From Roseovarius marisflavi (GTDB taxonomy: Bacteria; Pseudomonadota; Alphaproteobacteria; Rhodobacterales; Rhodobacteraceae): a stretch of 64,000 nt of DNA. Under the pieces are notes generated by a model. The model did not search any database. It worked only from the letters and a program-made list of their open reading frames with translations, and was not told where the DNA came from. The translations under genes were made by a program, and so were the position numbers. The stretch covers positions 91,028 through 155,027 of the forward strand of contig NZ_FRBN01000007.1 of the NCBI RefSeq assembly GCF_900142625.1, written 5' to 3'. Positions 16,104 through 25,388 of this stretch are shown piece by piece; the stretch's first letter is position 1; the number at the start of each line of letters is the position of its first letter.

Positions 16104-17504
16104 ATGGCCACACAGAAACTCTATGCTGGCGCCAAACTGCGCGAAACGCGCCAGAGGCTGGGGCTGACACAAAAGGATTTTGCCGCAAAACTAGGCATAT
16201 CCCTGCCCTATCTCAACCAGATGGAGAACAACAATCGCCCGGTCAGCACCACAGTGGTTCTGGCCTTGGCGCAGGAATTCGGCTTTGATGTCACGGAGTT
16301 ATCGACCGGCGATGCCGAGCGCATGGTCAGCGACATGCGCGAGGCGCTTGCCGATCCGGTGTTTGGCGATGACCCGCCGCCGCTGGCGGATCTGCGGCTG
16401 ACCGCGTCGAATGCGCCGGCTCTGGCGCGGGCCTTTCTGGAATTGCACAGCGCCTATCGCCAGACCCACGAACGGCTGGCCTCGCTGGATGAGGCCCTCG
16501 GGCGCGAGGATGCGCGCAGCCAATCCAGCCCCTGGGACGAGGTGCGCGATTTCTTTCATTATTGCGACAACTACATCGATGCGGTCGACCATGCCGCCGA
16601 GCGGTTTGCCACCGGCAGTGACGCCAATCTGTCGGCCCATGATCTTGCGGTCGAGCGGATGGCGGCGATGGGAATCACCCTGGCGCAGGATGATGTCGGC
16701 AAGCTGCGCCATTATGACCGGGCGGCGGGGGTTTTGTATCTGTCGTCGCGCGCCGCGCCCGAAACGCGGCGGTTTCAGCTCTTGTTGCAGCTGGCGCTGT
16801 TGACGCAAGACGCTCTGTTGGAGGCGACGCTTGATTTCGCCCGTTTTCAGTCAGACGCGGCCCGCGCCATCGCCAAGATCGGCCTTGCCAATTACTTTGC
16901 CGGGGCGGCAATGATGCCCTATGGTAAATTCCTCGAGGCAGCGCAGGAAACGCGGCACGATCTTGAATTGCTCGCCAACCGCTTTGGCGCCTCGATCGAG
17001 CAGGTGTGCCATCGGCTTTCGACCCTGCAAAGGCCCGCCGCCAAGGGGATTCCGTTCTTTTTCGTGCGCGTCGATCAGGCCGGCACGATCACCAAGCGCC
17101 ATTCGGCAACGCGGCTTCAGTTTGCGCGCTTTGGCGGGGCCTGTCCGCTCTGGAATGTGCATCGCGCCTTCGAGACGCCGGGGCGGTTTCTGCGTCAGCT
17201 TGCCGAAACCCCCGACGGCGTGCGCTACATTAGCCTTGCGCGGGACGTGAGCAAACCGGGCGGCAGTTTTGGCGCGCCGGTGCGCCGCTTTGCCATAGCC
17301 CTCGGGTGCGAGGTGAAGCATGCCGGTGATCTGGTCTATGCCGATGACCTCGACGTGAGCAACGCCCGCGCGTTCGAGCCGATTGGCATTTCCTGTCGGA
17401 TTTGCGAGCGCGCCGAATGCCATCAACGTTCGGTTCCGCCGCTCGAGCGGCGCTTGCAGGTTACCCCCGACGAGCGCGGCGTGCTGCCCTATAGCGTGGG
17501 TTAA
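16104..17504 (+). CDS. pccR: Short-chain fatty acyl transcriptional regulator (PccR/ScfR family)
   Basis: 466 residues. Residues ~8-65 are an XRE-type helix-turn-helix (LRETRQRLGLTQKDFAAKLG, then SLPYLNQMENNNRPVS). A long middle region of IrrE/ImmA-like type follows (FHYCDNYIDAVDHAAERF...). The C-terminal ScfR domain has a Cys cluster, SCRICERAECHQRSVPPL. The family (PccR, RamB, MccR) senses acyl-CoA intermediates; PccR controls propionyl-CoA carboxylase in Rhodobacter. No pcc gene is adjacent. The stop codon overlaps that of gspF on the other strand. Confidence 0.85.
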   Translation: MATQKLYAGAKLRETRQRLGLTQKDFAAKLGISLPYLNQMENNNRPVSTTVVLALAQEFGFDVTELSTGDAERMVSDMREALADPVFGDDPPPLADLRLTASNAPALARAFLELHSAYRQTHERLASLDEALGREDARSQSSPWDEVRDFFHYCDNYIDAVDHAAERFATGSDANLSAHDLAVERMAAMGITLAQDDVGKLRHYDRAAGVLYLSSRAAPETRRFQLLLQLALLTQDALLEATLDFARFQSDAARAIAKIGLANYFAGAAMMPYGKFLEAAQETRHDLELLANRFGASIEQVCHRLSTLQRPAAKGIPFFFVRVDQAGTITKRHSATRLQFARFGGACPLWNVHRAFETPGRFLRQLAETPDGVRYISLARDVSKPGGSFGAPVRRFAIALGCEVKHAGDLVYADDLDVSNARAFEPIGISCRICERAECHQRSVPPLERRLQVTPDERGVLPYSVG

Positions 17505-18712
17505 CCGACCGAGGCTTGCAGATCGAAAATCGGCAACAGGATCGCCAGAACGATCACAAGAACCATGCCGCCCACCACCATCATCAACAACGGGTCCATC
17601 AGGGCCGAGACGCGCTTGCGTTCATTTGTCAGCCATGTTTCGACCAGAACAGCCGAGCGTTCGGTCATCCGCCCGAGGCGGGCCGATTTTTCGCCGGCGT
17701 CGATCAATTGCCGACAGACCGGCGGAATGAGCGTCATGCGGGTAAGCCCCTGACTCAGGCTTTCGCCGGAACGCACAGCCTCGGCCAGATCAAGGGCTTC
17801 GTTGCGAAAACGGCTGATGACAAGCACGTCGCTGGCCGAGGTGACCGCATCCACGACCGTCTGGCGGCTGGCAATCACAAGCGCCAGCGTGCGCAGATAC
17901 TGGGCCGCCGCCGACAGGCGCAGCAAGCGCCCGATCACCGGCAGTTTCAGTGCGAATTCATGCCAGGCATCGCGAATGCGCGGCACCCGCAGGGCGGCTA
18001 TTATCCCAAAGATCGCGGCGACAAAGCCAATCGCGAGACCGATCCAATAGGCCTGAATCCAATCGCTGATCCCCATCACAACCTGGGTCAGTGGGGGCAA
18101 TTCGCGGCCCGACACCTCAAACATCGCGGCAATCTCTGGGGCGACATTCACCATCAGGATACCACAAACCAAAAGCGAGACAGCGGCGACAAAAGCAGGG
18201 TAAATCAATGCTGTAGCAAGCTGTGCGCGGTCGGTTCCGACGCTTTCAAGGTAATCGGCAAGCCCCTCGAACACCGCCGCCACATCGCCAGAGACCTCGC
18301 CCGCGCGCACGGCGGCCACGTAAAAGCGCGGAAACCCGGCATTGGTCATTTCAAGCGCAACCGACAGCGGCTGGCCATCCAGAAGCGCCGCCTTGGCCTC
18401 GGCGGCGGCGCCTTCAATGGCGGGCGAGGTGCCCGAGCTGCGCACCGTTTCAAGCGCCACCTCGGCCGAAAGATCAGAAGACAGGAGAACCGCCATCTGG
18501 CGGGTAAAAACCGCGCGCATATCAGCGTTCAACCTGGTGCGCCGACCGCGCGATCGGGTCAGTCCGCCGCCCTGCCGCTTGGCATTTATGTTTTCGGCGA
18601 AAAGCCCCTGACCGCGCAGGATATCGGCGGCCTGTGCCTCGCTTTCGGCAACAAGCGTGCCTTTCTTGCGCTGTCCTTCACCGTTGAAGGCGGTGTAGCT
18701 AAACGCCCTCAC
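17501..18712 (-). CDS. gspF: Type II secretion system inner membrane platform protein GspF
   Basis: 403 residues. It begins MRAFSYTAFNGEGQRKKGTL and has two homologous cytoplasmic T2SSF domains (~residues 65-190 and ~270-390) around three membrane helices. Motifs include FTRQMAVLLSSDLSAEVALE and GEVSGDVAAVFEGLADYLE in the first repeat and VCRQLIDAGEKSARLGRMTERSA in the second. GspF forms the polytopic base of the pseudopilus assembly platform. It overlaps gspE by four bases (ATGA), so translation is coupled. Confidence 0.95.
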   Translation of the reverse strand: MRAFSYTAFNGEGQRKKGTLVAESEAQAADILRGQGLFAENINAKRQGGGLTRSRGRRTRLNADMRAVFTRQMAVLLSSDLSAEVALETVRSSGTSPAIEGAAAEAKAALLDGQPLSVALEMTNAGFPRFYVAAVRAGEVSGDVAAVFEGLADYLESVGTDRAQLATALIYPAFVAAVSLLVCGILMVNVAPEIAAMFEVSGRELPPLTQVVMGISDWIQAYWIGLAIGFVAAIFGIIAALRVPRIRDAWHEFALKLPVIGRLLRLSAAAQYLRTLALVIASRQTVVDAVTSASDVLVISRFRNEALDLAEAVRSGESLSQGLTRMTLIPPVCRQLIDAGEKSARLGRMTERSAVLVETWLTNERKRVSALMDPLLMMVVGGMVLVIVLAILLPIFDLQASVG

Positions 18713-20160
18713 AGCGCGTCGCCCACCACGCGCAGCGCCTCGGCGAGGCTGGTTTTACCGGCGGCGACCTGATGCAGGGATTGGCCAAAGAGGGTTTGAT
18801 CGGGCTCAAGCGCCACGTCTTTCATCTCAAGCTCGGAGCCGCCCTTGTCGATGGTGGCGCGCAGGGTCTCGCTGACCTCAAGGATTTCAAACACCCCGAC
18901 CCGGCCTGCATAGCCGGTGTTGTTGCAACTCTCACAGCCCACCGGGTGATAGATCTGATCCGGCACCGCAAGCTTGACGGCGCGGAAATGCCGGGCCTCG
19001 TCGGGCGTCGGCGCGGCCGCCCTCCGGCAGGTTTTGCAAAGCCGGCGCAACAGGCGTTGCGCGATCACGCCGCGCAGGGTCGAGGCGATGAGAAAATCAT
19101 CAAGCCCCAGATCGCGCAGCCGCACCACCGCCCCGACAGAGCCGTTGGCGTGCAGCGAGGAAAACACGAGGTGCCCGGTCAAAGACGCCTGCGCCGCCAC
19201 GCTTGCGGTTTCCTGATCGCGGATCTCGCCGACAAGGATGATATCGGGGTCCTGGCGCAGGGCGGCGCGCAGACCGGCGGCAAAGGTCATGCCGATCTCG
19301 GCATTGACCTGGCTTTGCGAAATGCCGGGAAGGTCGTATTCAATCGGGTCTTCGGCGGTCAGAATGTTGCGGATTTCGTCATTGGCCAGTTGCAGCAATG
19401 AATAAAGCGTCGTCGTCTTGCCCGAGCCGGTCGGCCCGGTGGCAAGGATAATCCCGTTGGGCCGCCCCGCCATGCGTTCGAGCACCGCCACCTGATCGGG
19501 GCGCAACCCAAGCTGTTCCAGCGGCATGAGGCCGGCCGAACGATCAAGCACCCGCATCACCACCCGCTCACCGTAATTGCCCGGCAGGGTCGAGACCCGC
19601 ACATCAATCGCGCGCCCGCCAAGGCGCAGGGCGATATGGCCATCCTGCGGCAGGCGGGTTTCGGAAATATCAAGGCCTGCCATGACCTTGAGGCGCGACA
19701 CCACGCGGCGCACCGGCACATCCTGACGGTCCAGAACCGATTGCAGCATGCCGTCGACACGCATGCGCGCGCGCAAGCCGCCCTCATTGGGTTCGACATG
19801 AAGGTCCGATGCTCCGGCGCGCACGGCGCGGCGCAAAAGCTGGTTCACGAGCTGGATCACCGGGGCCTCTTCGCCGTCCTCCAAAAGGTCGCGCGGGCCA
19901 CGGCCATTTGCTCCCTCTTCAAGGTCAAAGCTGAACTCGCCATCGGCCTCGTCACCGCCAGAGCCGCCCTGGTAAAGCGCCGCCAGTTGCGCCTCGAAGG
20001 CGTCGATACCAAGGTGTTCGACCGACAGCGGCACGCCAGCCCGACGACGCGCCTCGCGCAGGCCAAGCGCACTTGCCTGCGGCCCTGCCAGCAACCTGCC
20101 GCCCTCGACCAGAACCTGCTGATCGCGGGCAAGCGTGAAGGGCAAAAGCGGTGGGGCCAT
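18709..20160 (-). CDS. gspE: Type II secretion ATPase GspE
   Basis: 483 residues. It has a reduced N1E-like region, then the PulE-type ATPase: Walker A ATGPTGSGKTTTLYSLL, Asp box ILTAEDPIEYDLPGISQSQV, Walker B ILVGEIRDQETASVAAQASLTGH and the His box. The C-terminal tetracysteine zinc element (CKTCRR and CESCNNTGYAGR) typical of GspE and PilB is intact. It powers pseudopilus growth from the cytoplasm. It starts 2 bp after gspD. Confidence 0.97.
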   Translation of the reverse strand: MAPPLLPFTLARDQQVLVEGGRLLAGPQASALGLREARRRAGVPLSVEHLGIDAFEAQLAALYQGGSGGDEADGEFSFDLEEGANGRGPRDLLEDGEEAPVIQLVNQLLRRAVRAGASDLHVEPNEGGLRARMRVDGMLQSVLDRQDVPVRRVVSRLKVMAGLDISETRLPQDGHIALRLGGRAIDVRVSTLPGNYGERVVMRVLDRSAGLMPLEQLGLRPDQVAVLERMAGRPNGIILATGPTGSGKTTTLYSLLQLANDEIRNILTAEDPIEYDLPGISQSQVNAEIGMTFAAGLRAALRQDPDIILVGEIRDQETASVAAQASLTGHLVFSSLHANGSVGAVVRLRDLGLDDFLIASTLRGVIAQRLLRRLCKTCRRAAAPTPDEARHFRAVKLAVPDQIYHPVGCESCNNTGYAGRVGVFEILEVSETLRATIDKGGSELEMKDVALEPDQTLFGQSLHQVAAGKTSLAEALRVVGDAL

Positions 20161-20162
20161 GG

Positions 20163-22103
20163 TTATCTGTCCACGAATTGCAGCCGCGACGGCAGCGGCG
20201 GAAAGCGCCGGTTCTGCGCACCCTTGTCGATAAAGCCGGCATCGAATGGTTGGTTCAGATTGGCCCCGTCGAACGGAAAGGTCGAATCCGGCACCTGCGG
20301 ATAGGTGCCATCATCGGGCGGCGCAATCGCGGCGCTTATGCGCTTGGCCTCGCGGGCAAGACGACGGGTAAGCTCGCGCGCCTCGGCATCGGTGCTCAGG
20401 ATGCGGGGGCGCATCATCACCAGCAAAATCCGCTGGTTCTGCGAGGTGCTGCGGCCCTTGAACAAGCGCCCCAAAAGCGGCAGTTCACTGAGCCCCGGCA
20501 CACGCTGATTGACCGACCCGTTGCCGTCTTCCATCAGCCCGCCAAGCATGATCACATGCCCGTCGCGCACAAGAACGTTGGTCGACAATTGCCGTTTCGA
20601 GGTGATCTCGCCGCCCGCCGCCGAGGCAGAGTTGGTCAGGTTCGACACCTCTTGACTGATCTCCAGACGCACGGTTTTGTCGCGGGTGATCTGTGGCGTA
20701 ACCTTGAGGGTCAGGCCGACATCCTGGCGCTGGATGGTCTGAAACGGCTGGTTCGGCACTGCACTATCGCCAACGGTGGAAAAGCTGCCTGTGACGAAGG
20801 GCACATTCTGCGCAACGACGATTTCGGCCTCGCGATTGTTCAGGGTCAGGATCGAGGGCGTCGACAATAGCTTGGTCGAGCTTTTACTGGCAAGAGCCGC
20901 AAGAAAGCCGCCAATGCCACTTTTGTCAAAGGCGGCAATCGTGCCGCCGGTGCCGCCGCCGGTCGGATTGTTGCCCGCAAGAACGGTGCCCACAAGATTG
21001 GTCAGTGTCGGGCGACCCTGAAGAGCAAATTCCACCCCGCCGACCGTCGCCTGCTGGATCACGCCGCCGAACTGGAACGACAGGTCGGAAAAGCTGTCTA
21101 CTGAAAGCTCAAAAATCACCGCTTCGATAAGGACCTGATCGGGACGCTGATCAAGGCCACGCACGGCAGTCACAATCGCCTTTACCCGATCCGAGGGCGC
21201 GGTGATGATAAGCGCGTTTTGCTGTGGCTCGGCCACGATGGTGATCGCAGAATTGCCCGTGACGCCCCCTTCCGCCGAGGTCGCCTGAGCGCCAAAGCTC
21301 TGACGGACCACATCGGCAAGGTCACTCGCATCGGCATAGTTCAGACGCACCACCTCGGTTGCGATGCTGCGCTGTGGTTTATCAAGCTGATTAACAATAT
21401 TGCGCACCCGATCACGGAATTCAGGCGTGCCCGACACGATAAGCGCATTCGAACGGCTATCGGCCGACAGGCTTGATCCGGCCGGTGTAATCGCAAGGGT
21501 GTTGATCACCCCAAGCATGTCTGACGCATTGCCATTGCGCAGCGGGATGGTTTCAATCGAATTGCGGCTTGGGGTGTCAAGGCGGTCGACAAGCTTGACG
21601 ATCCGCTGAAAATTCTCGCGCCGGTCCGACAGGATCATAAGCCCCGCATCCGGCACCGTCGACAGCACCGCCTCGGCAGGCAAAAGCGGGCGCACCACCT
21701 CGGCAATATCGGCGACCGGGCTGTTGCGCACGACGATGACGCGGGTTTCATAATCCCCGCCAAGCCCACCGCGCTCCTGTCCGGGGGCGAGTTCGCGCGC
21801 CACATCAATCGGTACGATCCGGTCAGTTTCTTCGCCTTCGACAATGGTCAGGCGGTTAAGCTCCAGAACATTAAGGAAAATCTCGTAGATGGCAGAGGGT
21901 GACACCTCGTTTGGCGCGACCACGGTCACACTGCCCTGCACCCGGTCATCAAGGATAAAATTGCGCCCCGTGGATTGCGCCACGATCTGCACGAAATCAC
22001 GCAGACTTGCATTGCGCAAATCCAATGACACCTGAGCCGTTGCAGGAAACACCTGCGCGAGCCAGATAAAAGCCCCTAGGGCCAGAACCTTAAAAAACTG
22101 CAT
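20163..22103 (-). CDS. gspD: Type II secretion outer membrane secretin GspD
   Basis: 646 residues with a Sec signal (MQFFKVLALGAFIWLAQVFPATAQ). N0-N3 periplasmic modules follow: DLRNASLRDFVQIVAQSTGRNF, three NolW-type repeats (VVRPLLPAEAVLS, GVINTLAITPAGSSLSADSR and VVRQSFGAQ) and a Q-Q-N-A-L-I-I repeat. The secretin domain has VAQNVPFVTGSF, VGLTLKVTPQI and VMLGGLMEDGNGSVNQRVPGLSELPLLGRLFKGR. It forms the outer membrane channel for folded exoproteins. It is the first gene of gspD-E-F, divergent from the TPR lipoprotein. Confidence 0.97.
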   Translation of the reverse strand: MQFFKVLALGAFIWLAQVFPATAQVSLDLRNASLRDFVQIVAQSTGRNFILDDRVQGSVTVVAPNEVSPSAIYEIFLNVLELNRLTIVEGEETDRIVPIDVARELAPGQERGGLGGDYETRVIVVRNSPVADIAEVVRPLLPAEAVLSTVPDAGLMILSDRRENFQRIVKLVDRLDTPSRNSIETIPLRNGNASDMLGVINTLAITPAGSSLSADSRSNALIVSGTPEFRDRVRNIVNQLDKPQRSIATEVVRLNYADASDLADVVRQSFGAQATSAEGGVTGNSAITIVAEPQQNALIITAPSDRVKAIVTAVRGLDQRPDQVLIEAVIFELSVDSFSDLSFQFGGVIQQATVGGVEFALQGRPTLTNLVGTVLAGNNPTGGGTGGTIAAFDKSGIGGFLAALASKSSTKLLSTPSILTLNNREAEIVVAQNVPFVTGSFSTVGDSAVPNQPFQTIQRQDVGLTLKVTPQITRDKTVRLEISQEVSNLTNSASAAGGEITSKRQLSTNVLVRDGHVIMLGGLMEDGNGSVNQRVPGLSELPLLGRLFKGRSTSQNQRILLVMMRPRILSTDAEARELTRRLAREAKRISAAIAPPDDGTYPQVPDSTFPFDGANLNQPFDAGFIDKGAQNRRFPPLPSRLQFVDR

Positions 22104-22363
22104 CGCTATAAATTACGAACATCATCAATTGATACCGCCCGTCTGTTTGTATTGCCTCAGGAATCCAACCGCCGTTTATCGACGGTTTTTTTTGCTATTA
22201 CGCGGGCATACTATCCGATTTCATATGACGTTTCTATTGTTAAACGGCATCTGGCACACTTATGACTCACCTTTGAGATTTCTCACTCATACCCCGGTTT
22301 TTCCTTGGCCCGCCTCTCTTGGGTCGTGATAGGTAAGGCTCATTAAGGTTATCAGGAGGGCGC
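22104..22363. other. gspD / TPR-lipoprotein divergent region, AT-rich
   Basis: 260 bp separate the two divergent starts and presumably hold both promoters. It is clearly AT-richer than the genes on either side. A GGAGGG box precedes the lipoprotein start. A plus-strand terminator-like hairpin lies inside and is annotated separately. No ORF of note. Confidence 0.6.
22168..22193 (+). terminator. Terminator-like hairpin with T8 run, + strand
   Basis: AACCGCCG-TTTAT-CGACGGTT followed by eight T (starting at 22186, including the stem's last bases). One mismatch in the stem. It points along the + strand although no + strand gene precedes it for over 4 kb, so it may end an sRNA or antisense RNA from the gspD promoter region. 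Confidence 0.45.
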
Positions 22364-22894
22364 ATGCGCTTTCATTTCAACAACAGCCCATTGATTTTGA
22401 TGCCGGTTTTGATGGCCCTTGCGGCCTGCGAGCCGAGCGCAATCAGCGAGGGCAACAATTTTCAGCGCAAGTACAGCACGGCGCGCAAGGCGCTTGAGGC
22501 GGGCAATTACGACACCGCAATCAACAGCTATGCCTTGCTCATCCCGCAATCCGGCCCGCTCGAGCCGCGTTTGCGGCTTGAATATGCGCATGCCCTGTTA
22601 CGCGCAGGGCGTTATGACGAGGCGGCCCAGGTCGCCGACACCCTCGCCAGTACCCGCAAAGGCAGTGATCGCGCTGCGGCCCTCGCGGTCAGCGGTGCCG
22701 CGAATCACGAAAGTGCGCTCGCCGAGATCAACGCCGGTACGGCCGGGCCGAAAACCGTGGCCAAGCTGCGCGCGGCAGATGCCGCCTTAAAGGAAATGAT
22801 GGCGCTTGACGGCGACCTTGATCCGCTTGGGGCCATGGCCTCGCGGCGCCGGGATATCAAGGTCGAACTCAAACAGCTTGGCGCGCGCGGCTAA
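22364..22894 (+). CDS. TPR-containing lipoprotein, candidate secretin pilotin
   Basis: 176 residues with lipobox L-A-A-C (Cys22) after MRFHFNNSPLILMPVLM. Two TPR-like helical hairpins are visible: YSTARKALEAGNYDTAINSYALLIPQ and LRLEYAHALLRAGRYDEAAQVADTL. It is embedded between gspN and gspD but on the opposite strand. TPR lipoproteins such as PilF/PilW are pilotins that carry secretins to the outer membrane, and no other gspS-like gene is seen here. The pilotin role is inference. TadD-like proteins of Flp pilus loci share this layout, but no tad genes are present. Confidence 0.7.
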   Translation: MRFHFNNSPLILMPVLMALAACEPSAISEGNNFQRKYSTARKALEAGNYDTAINSYALLIPQSGPLEPRLRLEYAHALLRAGRYDEAAQVADTLASTRKGSDRAAALAVSGAANHESALAEINAGTAGPKTVAKLRAADAALKEMMALDGDLDPLGAMASRRRDIKVELKQLGARG

Positions 22895-22909
22895 CGCGCG
22901 CGGCATAGG

Positions 22910-23677
22910 TCACAAAAGCGGCCAGTCCAGCGACAGATCCAGATCACGGCGCACAATCCAGGATGTACCGTCCTTGCGCGCCACCCGATCAAGCGCCTCG
23001 CGCCAGTCGGCGGGCATCTCGCCTACATCCTCGATCCGCATGTCAAGCACCGCGACCGGCGCACCAAAGCGCCCCTCAAGCGTGCCGCTGGCGGTGATCA
23101 CGTCACCCTCAAGGCTAAAGGGCGCGCGCCAGCCGCCACCCTGATCCGACAGAACCGTCATTTCGCCGGTGCCGATGTCCTGGCCCTGGATCCGCGCCCC
23201 GGTCCAGCGGATATCAGCACTGAACGCCCGCAGGGTCCGAGCGGGCAATGCAAGCTCGGCGCGCAGACCGCTGACGTTCAACAAACCGCCCAGGGCCACG
23301 CCCCGGACAAGACCCGGCCAATCCCCAAGCAGTATCTCGGCGCGCCCATCGCGAAGCTCGGCCCGGTCCCGCGCCAGAGGCAGGCCAAGCTCGCCCCCCC
23401 CGGTAAGGCCCTCTGCCACCGCTGTCAGGGTCCAGACTGCGCCGGGCGCCCCGAAGCGGGCAAACCGCCAGTTCACATTGGCCTCGACCGGAAGACCCAT
23501 CGGGCGCACCCCGCGCGCGCGGCCCGTCCAAAGGGTTGCATCAGAGTCGATCGGCGCAGCCCACCCCGGCACCATTTGCGGTGCAAAGGCGCGCAAATGC
23601 CCGACCCGCCCCTCGCTCAGCAGCACAAGACCAAGGCCGCACAGAACCCCGACAACAATCAGAAGAAAACGGGTCAT
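22910..23677 (-). CDS. gspN: Type II secretion system protein GspN
   Basis: 255 residues. One N-terminal membrane anchor (FLLIVVGVLCGLGLVLLSEG) is followed by an all-beta periplasmic domain rich in repeats of the form GELGLPLARDRAELRDGRAE and GLRAELALPARTLRAFSADI. Topology, length and last position in gspG-N point to GspN, a non-essential T2SS component. Sequence conservation in this family is low. It overlaps gspM by four bases. Confidence 0.8.
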   Translation of the reverse strand: MTRFLLIVVGVLCGLGLVLLSEGRVGHLRAFAPQMVPGWAAPIDSDATLWTGRARGVRPMGLPVEANVNWRFARFGAPGAVWTLTAVAEGLTGGGELGLPLARDRAELRDGRAEILLGDWPGLVRGVALGGLLNVSGLRAELALPARTLRAFSADIRWTGARIQGQDIGTGEMTVLSDQGGGWRAPFSLEGDVITASGTLEGRFGAPVAVLDMRIEDVGEMPADWREALDRVARKDGTSWIVRRDLDLSLDWPLL

Positions 23678-24189
23678 TGCGCAATCACCAGACGCAGATC
23701 GGCGGCGACCACGTCTTCGCGCTCGCCCCTCTCAAAGGTAAACCCGACAAGCGTATAGCCCCAGTTTGCCTCTTGCAGGGTCAGCCATTCGGCAAGCTTG
23801 GTAAAGCGCACCGCGTCAAACCGCATGGTGATGCCACCATCGGCGGCATTGGCCAGTTCGCTGGCCTGCGCGCGCAACCCGGCCTCGACAAGGCTGGCCT
23901 CGATCCCGCTGATGCCGATGGGCGGGCCGCCGTTTGCCCCCTCGCCCGCATTGCGCAGCGCCGTGGTTTCCGAGGCATAAAGCAGCGATTGATCCGCCAC
24001 CCAAAGCTCTGTCGCGCGGGCCTCGGCCACGGCGCGCTGTGCCTCCTGGCGCGCATCCGCAAGCGGCAAGGCCACTCCGTAAACCACCCCCAAGGGCAGC
24101 GCCACCAGCGCCAGCACCGCAACCAGTAGCCGTTCACGCCCACTCAGGCCAAGCAAGGCCCCGATGATCGCGTCCATCATCCCCGTCAT
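23674..24189 (-). CDS. gspM: Type II secretion system protein GspM
   Basis: 171 residues. A short cytoplasmic start and one membrane helix (ERLLVAVLALVALPLGVVYG) are followed by a coiled-coil-like alanine-rich segment and a ferredoxin-like C-terminal fold. GspM pairs with GspL in the inner membrane assembly platform. Overlaps gspL and gspN by four bases on each side. Confidence 0.85.
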   Translation of the reverse strand: MTGMMDAIIGALLGLSGRERLLVAVLALVALPLGVVYGVALPLADARQEAQRAVAEARATELWVADQSLLYASETTALRNAGEGANGGPPIGISGIEASLVEAGLRAQASELANAADGGITMRFDAVRFTKLAEWLTLQEANWGYTLVGFTFERGEREDVVAADLRLVIAQ

Positions 24190-25388
24190 CGTCGGGCCCC
24201 GTTCTGTGTGACCGCCATCGCCAGCACCGCCTCGATGCCCGCCCCCTCGCGGGTCACCGATTGTGCGACGCGCGGCTCCACCCCCGTTGTGCGCAAGGCA
24301 CTGACAAGCGAATCGAGCGCCGCGAAATCCGCCAGTTGAAGATCAATCACCAGACCCGCTCCGGGTTGATAGCTGACCCGCGTGATGGTGCCATCATGAT
24401 CGGCCAGAACCGCCCCTGCGCGGCGCAACACATCCAGCGGGCGCGCCTCGGCGTCGCCCTCTCTGCTCGCGGTTCGGGCGCGTTCAAGGCGCTGTGTCAC
24501 CTGAGTTCGAATGTCCAAAATAGGCCCCGTCGGGATCATCACGTCGCGCAGGATGCGCTCGGCGTTCTGGCGATAGGCCAGCGATTGATCGCGCAAATCG
24601 CGGGTCTCCATCACCGTGGCCGCGACCCAGCCCACCAGCCCCAGAACCGCCAATCCCACCGGAAGGCGCAACTGGCGCAAGCGGCGGCGCATTTCGGCGC
24701 GCTCGGCGCCTGGATCGCGCGCCAGATCAAGCGCAAACTCGCCATATCCAAAGATCTGCGGATCGGCCACGCCATGGCTCGCCAGCTCTGACGCCGCACC
24801 ACAGACGGCAAGGTTCTGCGCGTCAAGATAGGCGTCAATCCCGGGCAAAACCGCGCCAAGCCGAAGCACCGCGCGCGGCGGCGATAGCGCCGCCGCCTTT
24901 TCAAGCAGGGCAAGCGCAAGATCGGCCTCGCCGGAAAAGCCATCCTCGGGCCCGAGACGCGCGCGAATTTGCCCGCCGCGCGCCTCGATCACCCAAAGAT
25001 CGGGCGCGGCGGGCAAGGCAAGGTAGTCGGGCAGAACCGCACGACACAGCGCCCCCGCCGGGGCCACGGCGCGGGCCCAATCCTGACGCTCTGCGATATC
25101 GGTAACCAGCACCCGGCTCCAGCCATCACGCGTGCCTGCAAGGCGCGCCGGGCGAAGATCAAGCCCCGCATCCAAGCCGCCGTAGGCATCGCGCAATTGC
25201 CGCGCCGCCACCCGGTCGCGCGCTTGTCCCTTGAGGGCCTCGGGCAGATCAAGCCCCACCAGCGGCGCCGCCGTCCCCGGCACCAGCGCCACGAACGGAT
25301 GTGTCGGCAACGCCCCGCCAGATGCAAGATCATGGGTTTGCACCGGCGCCGCCTTGCTGCTCTTTTTACGATTTAAAACAAGGGTCAT
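24186..25388 (-). CDS. gspL: Type II secretion system protein GspL
   Basis: 400 residues. The cytoplasmic actin-like half (~1-235) is followed by one membrane helix (LRLPVGLAVLGLVGWVAATVM) and a periplasmic ferredoxin-like domain ending at the C-terminus. GspL couples GspE to the membrane platform. The N-terminal region is divergent from E. coli or Vibrio GspL; assignment rests on topology and position between gspK and gspM. Confidence 0.85.
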   Translation of the reverse strand: MTLVLNRKKSSKAAPVQTHDLASGGALPTHPFVALVPGTAAPLVGLDLPEALKGQARDRVAARQLRDAYGGLDAGLDLRPARLAGTRDGWSRVLVTDIAERQDWARAVAPAGALCRAVLPDYLALPAAPDLWVIEARGGQIRARLGPEDGFSGEADLALALLEKAAALSPPRAVLRLGAVLPGIDAYLDAQNLAVCGAASELASHGVADPQIFGYGEFALDLARDPGAERAEMRRRLRQLRLPVGLAVLGLVGWVAATVMETRDLRDQSLAYRQNAERILRDVMIPTGPILDIRTQVTQRLERARTASREGDAEARPLDVLRRAGAVLADHDGTITRVSYQPGAGLVIDLQLADFAALDSLVSALRTTGVEPRVAQSVTREGAGIEAVLAMAVTQNGARR

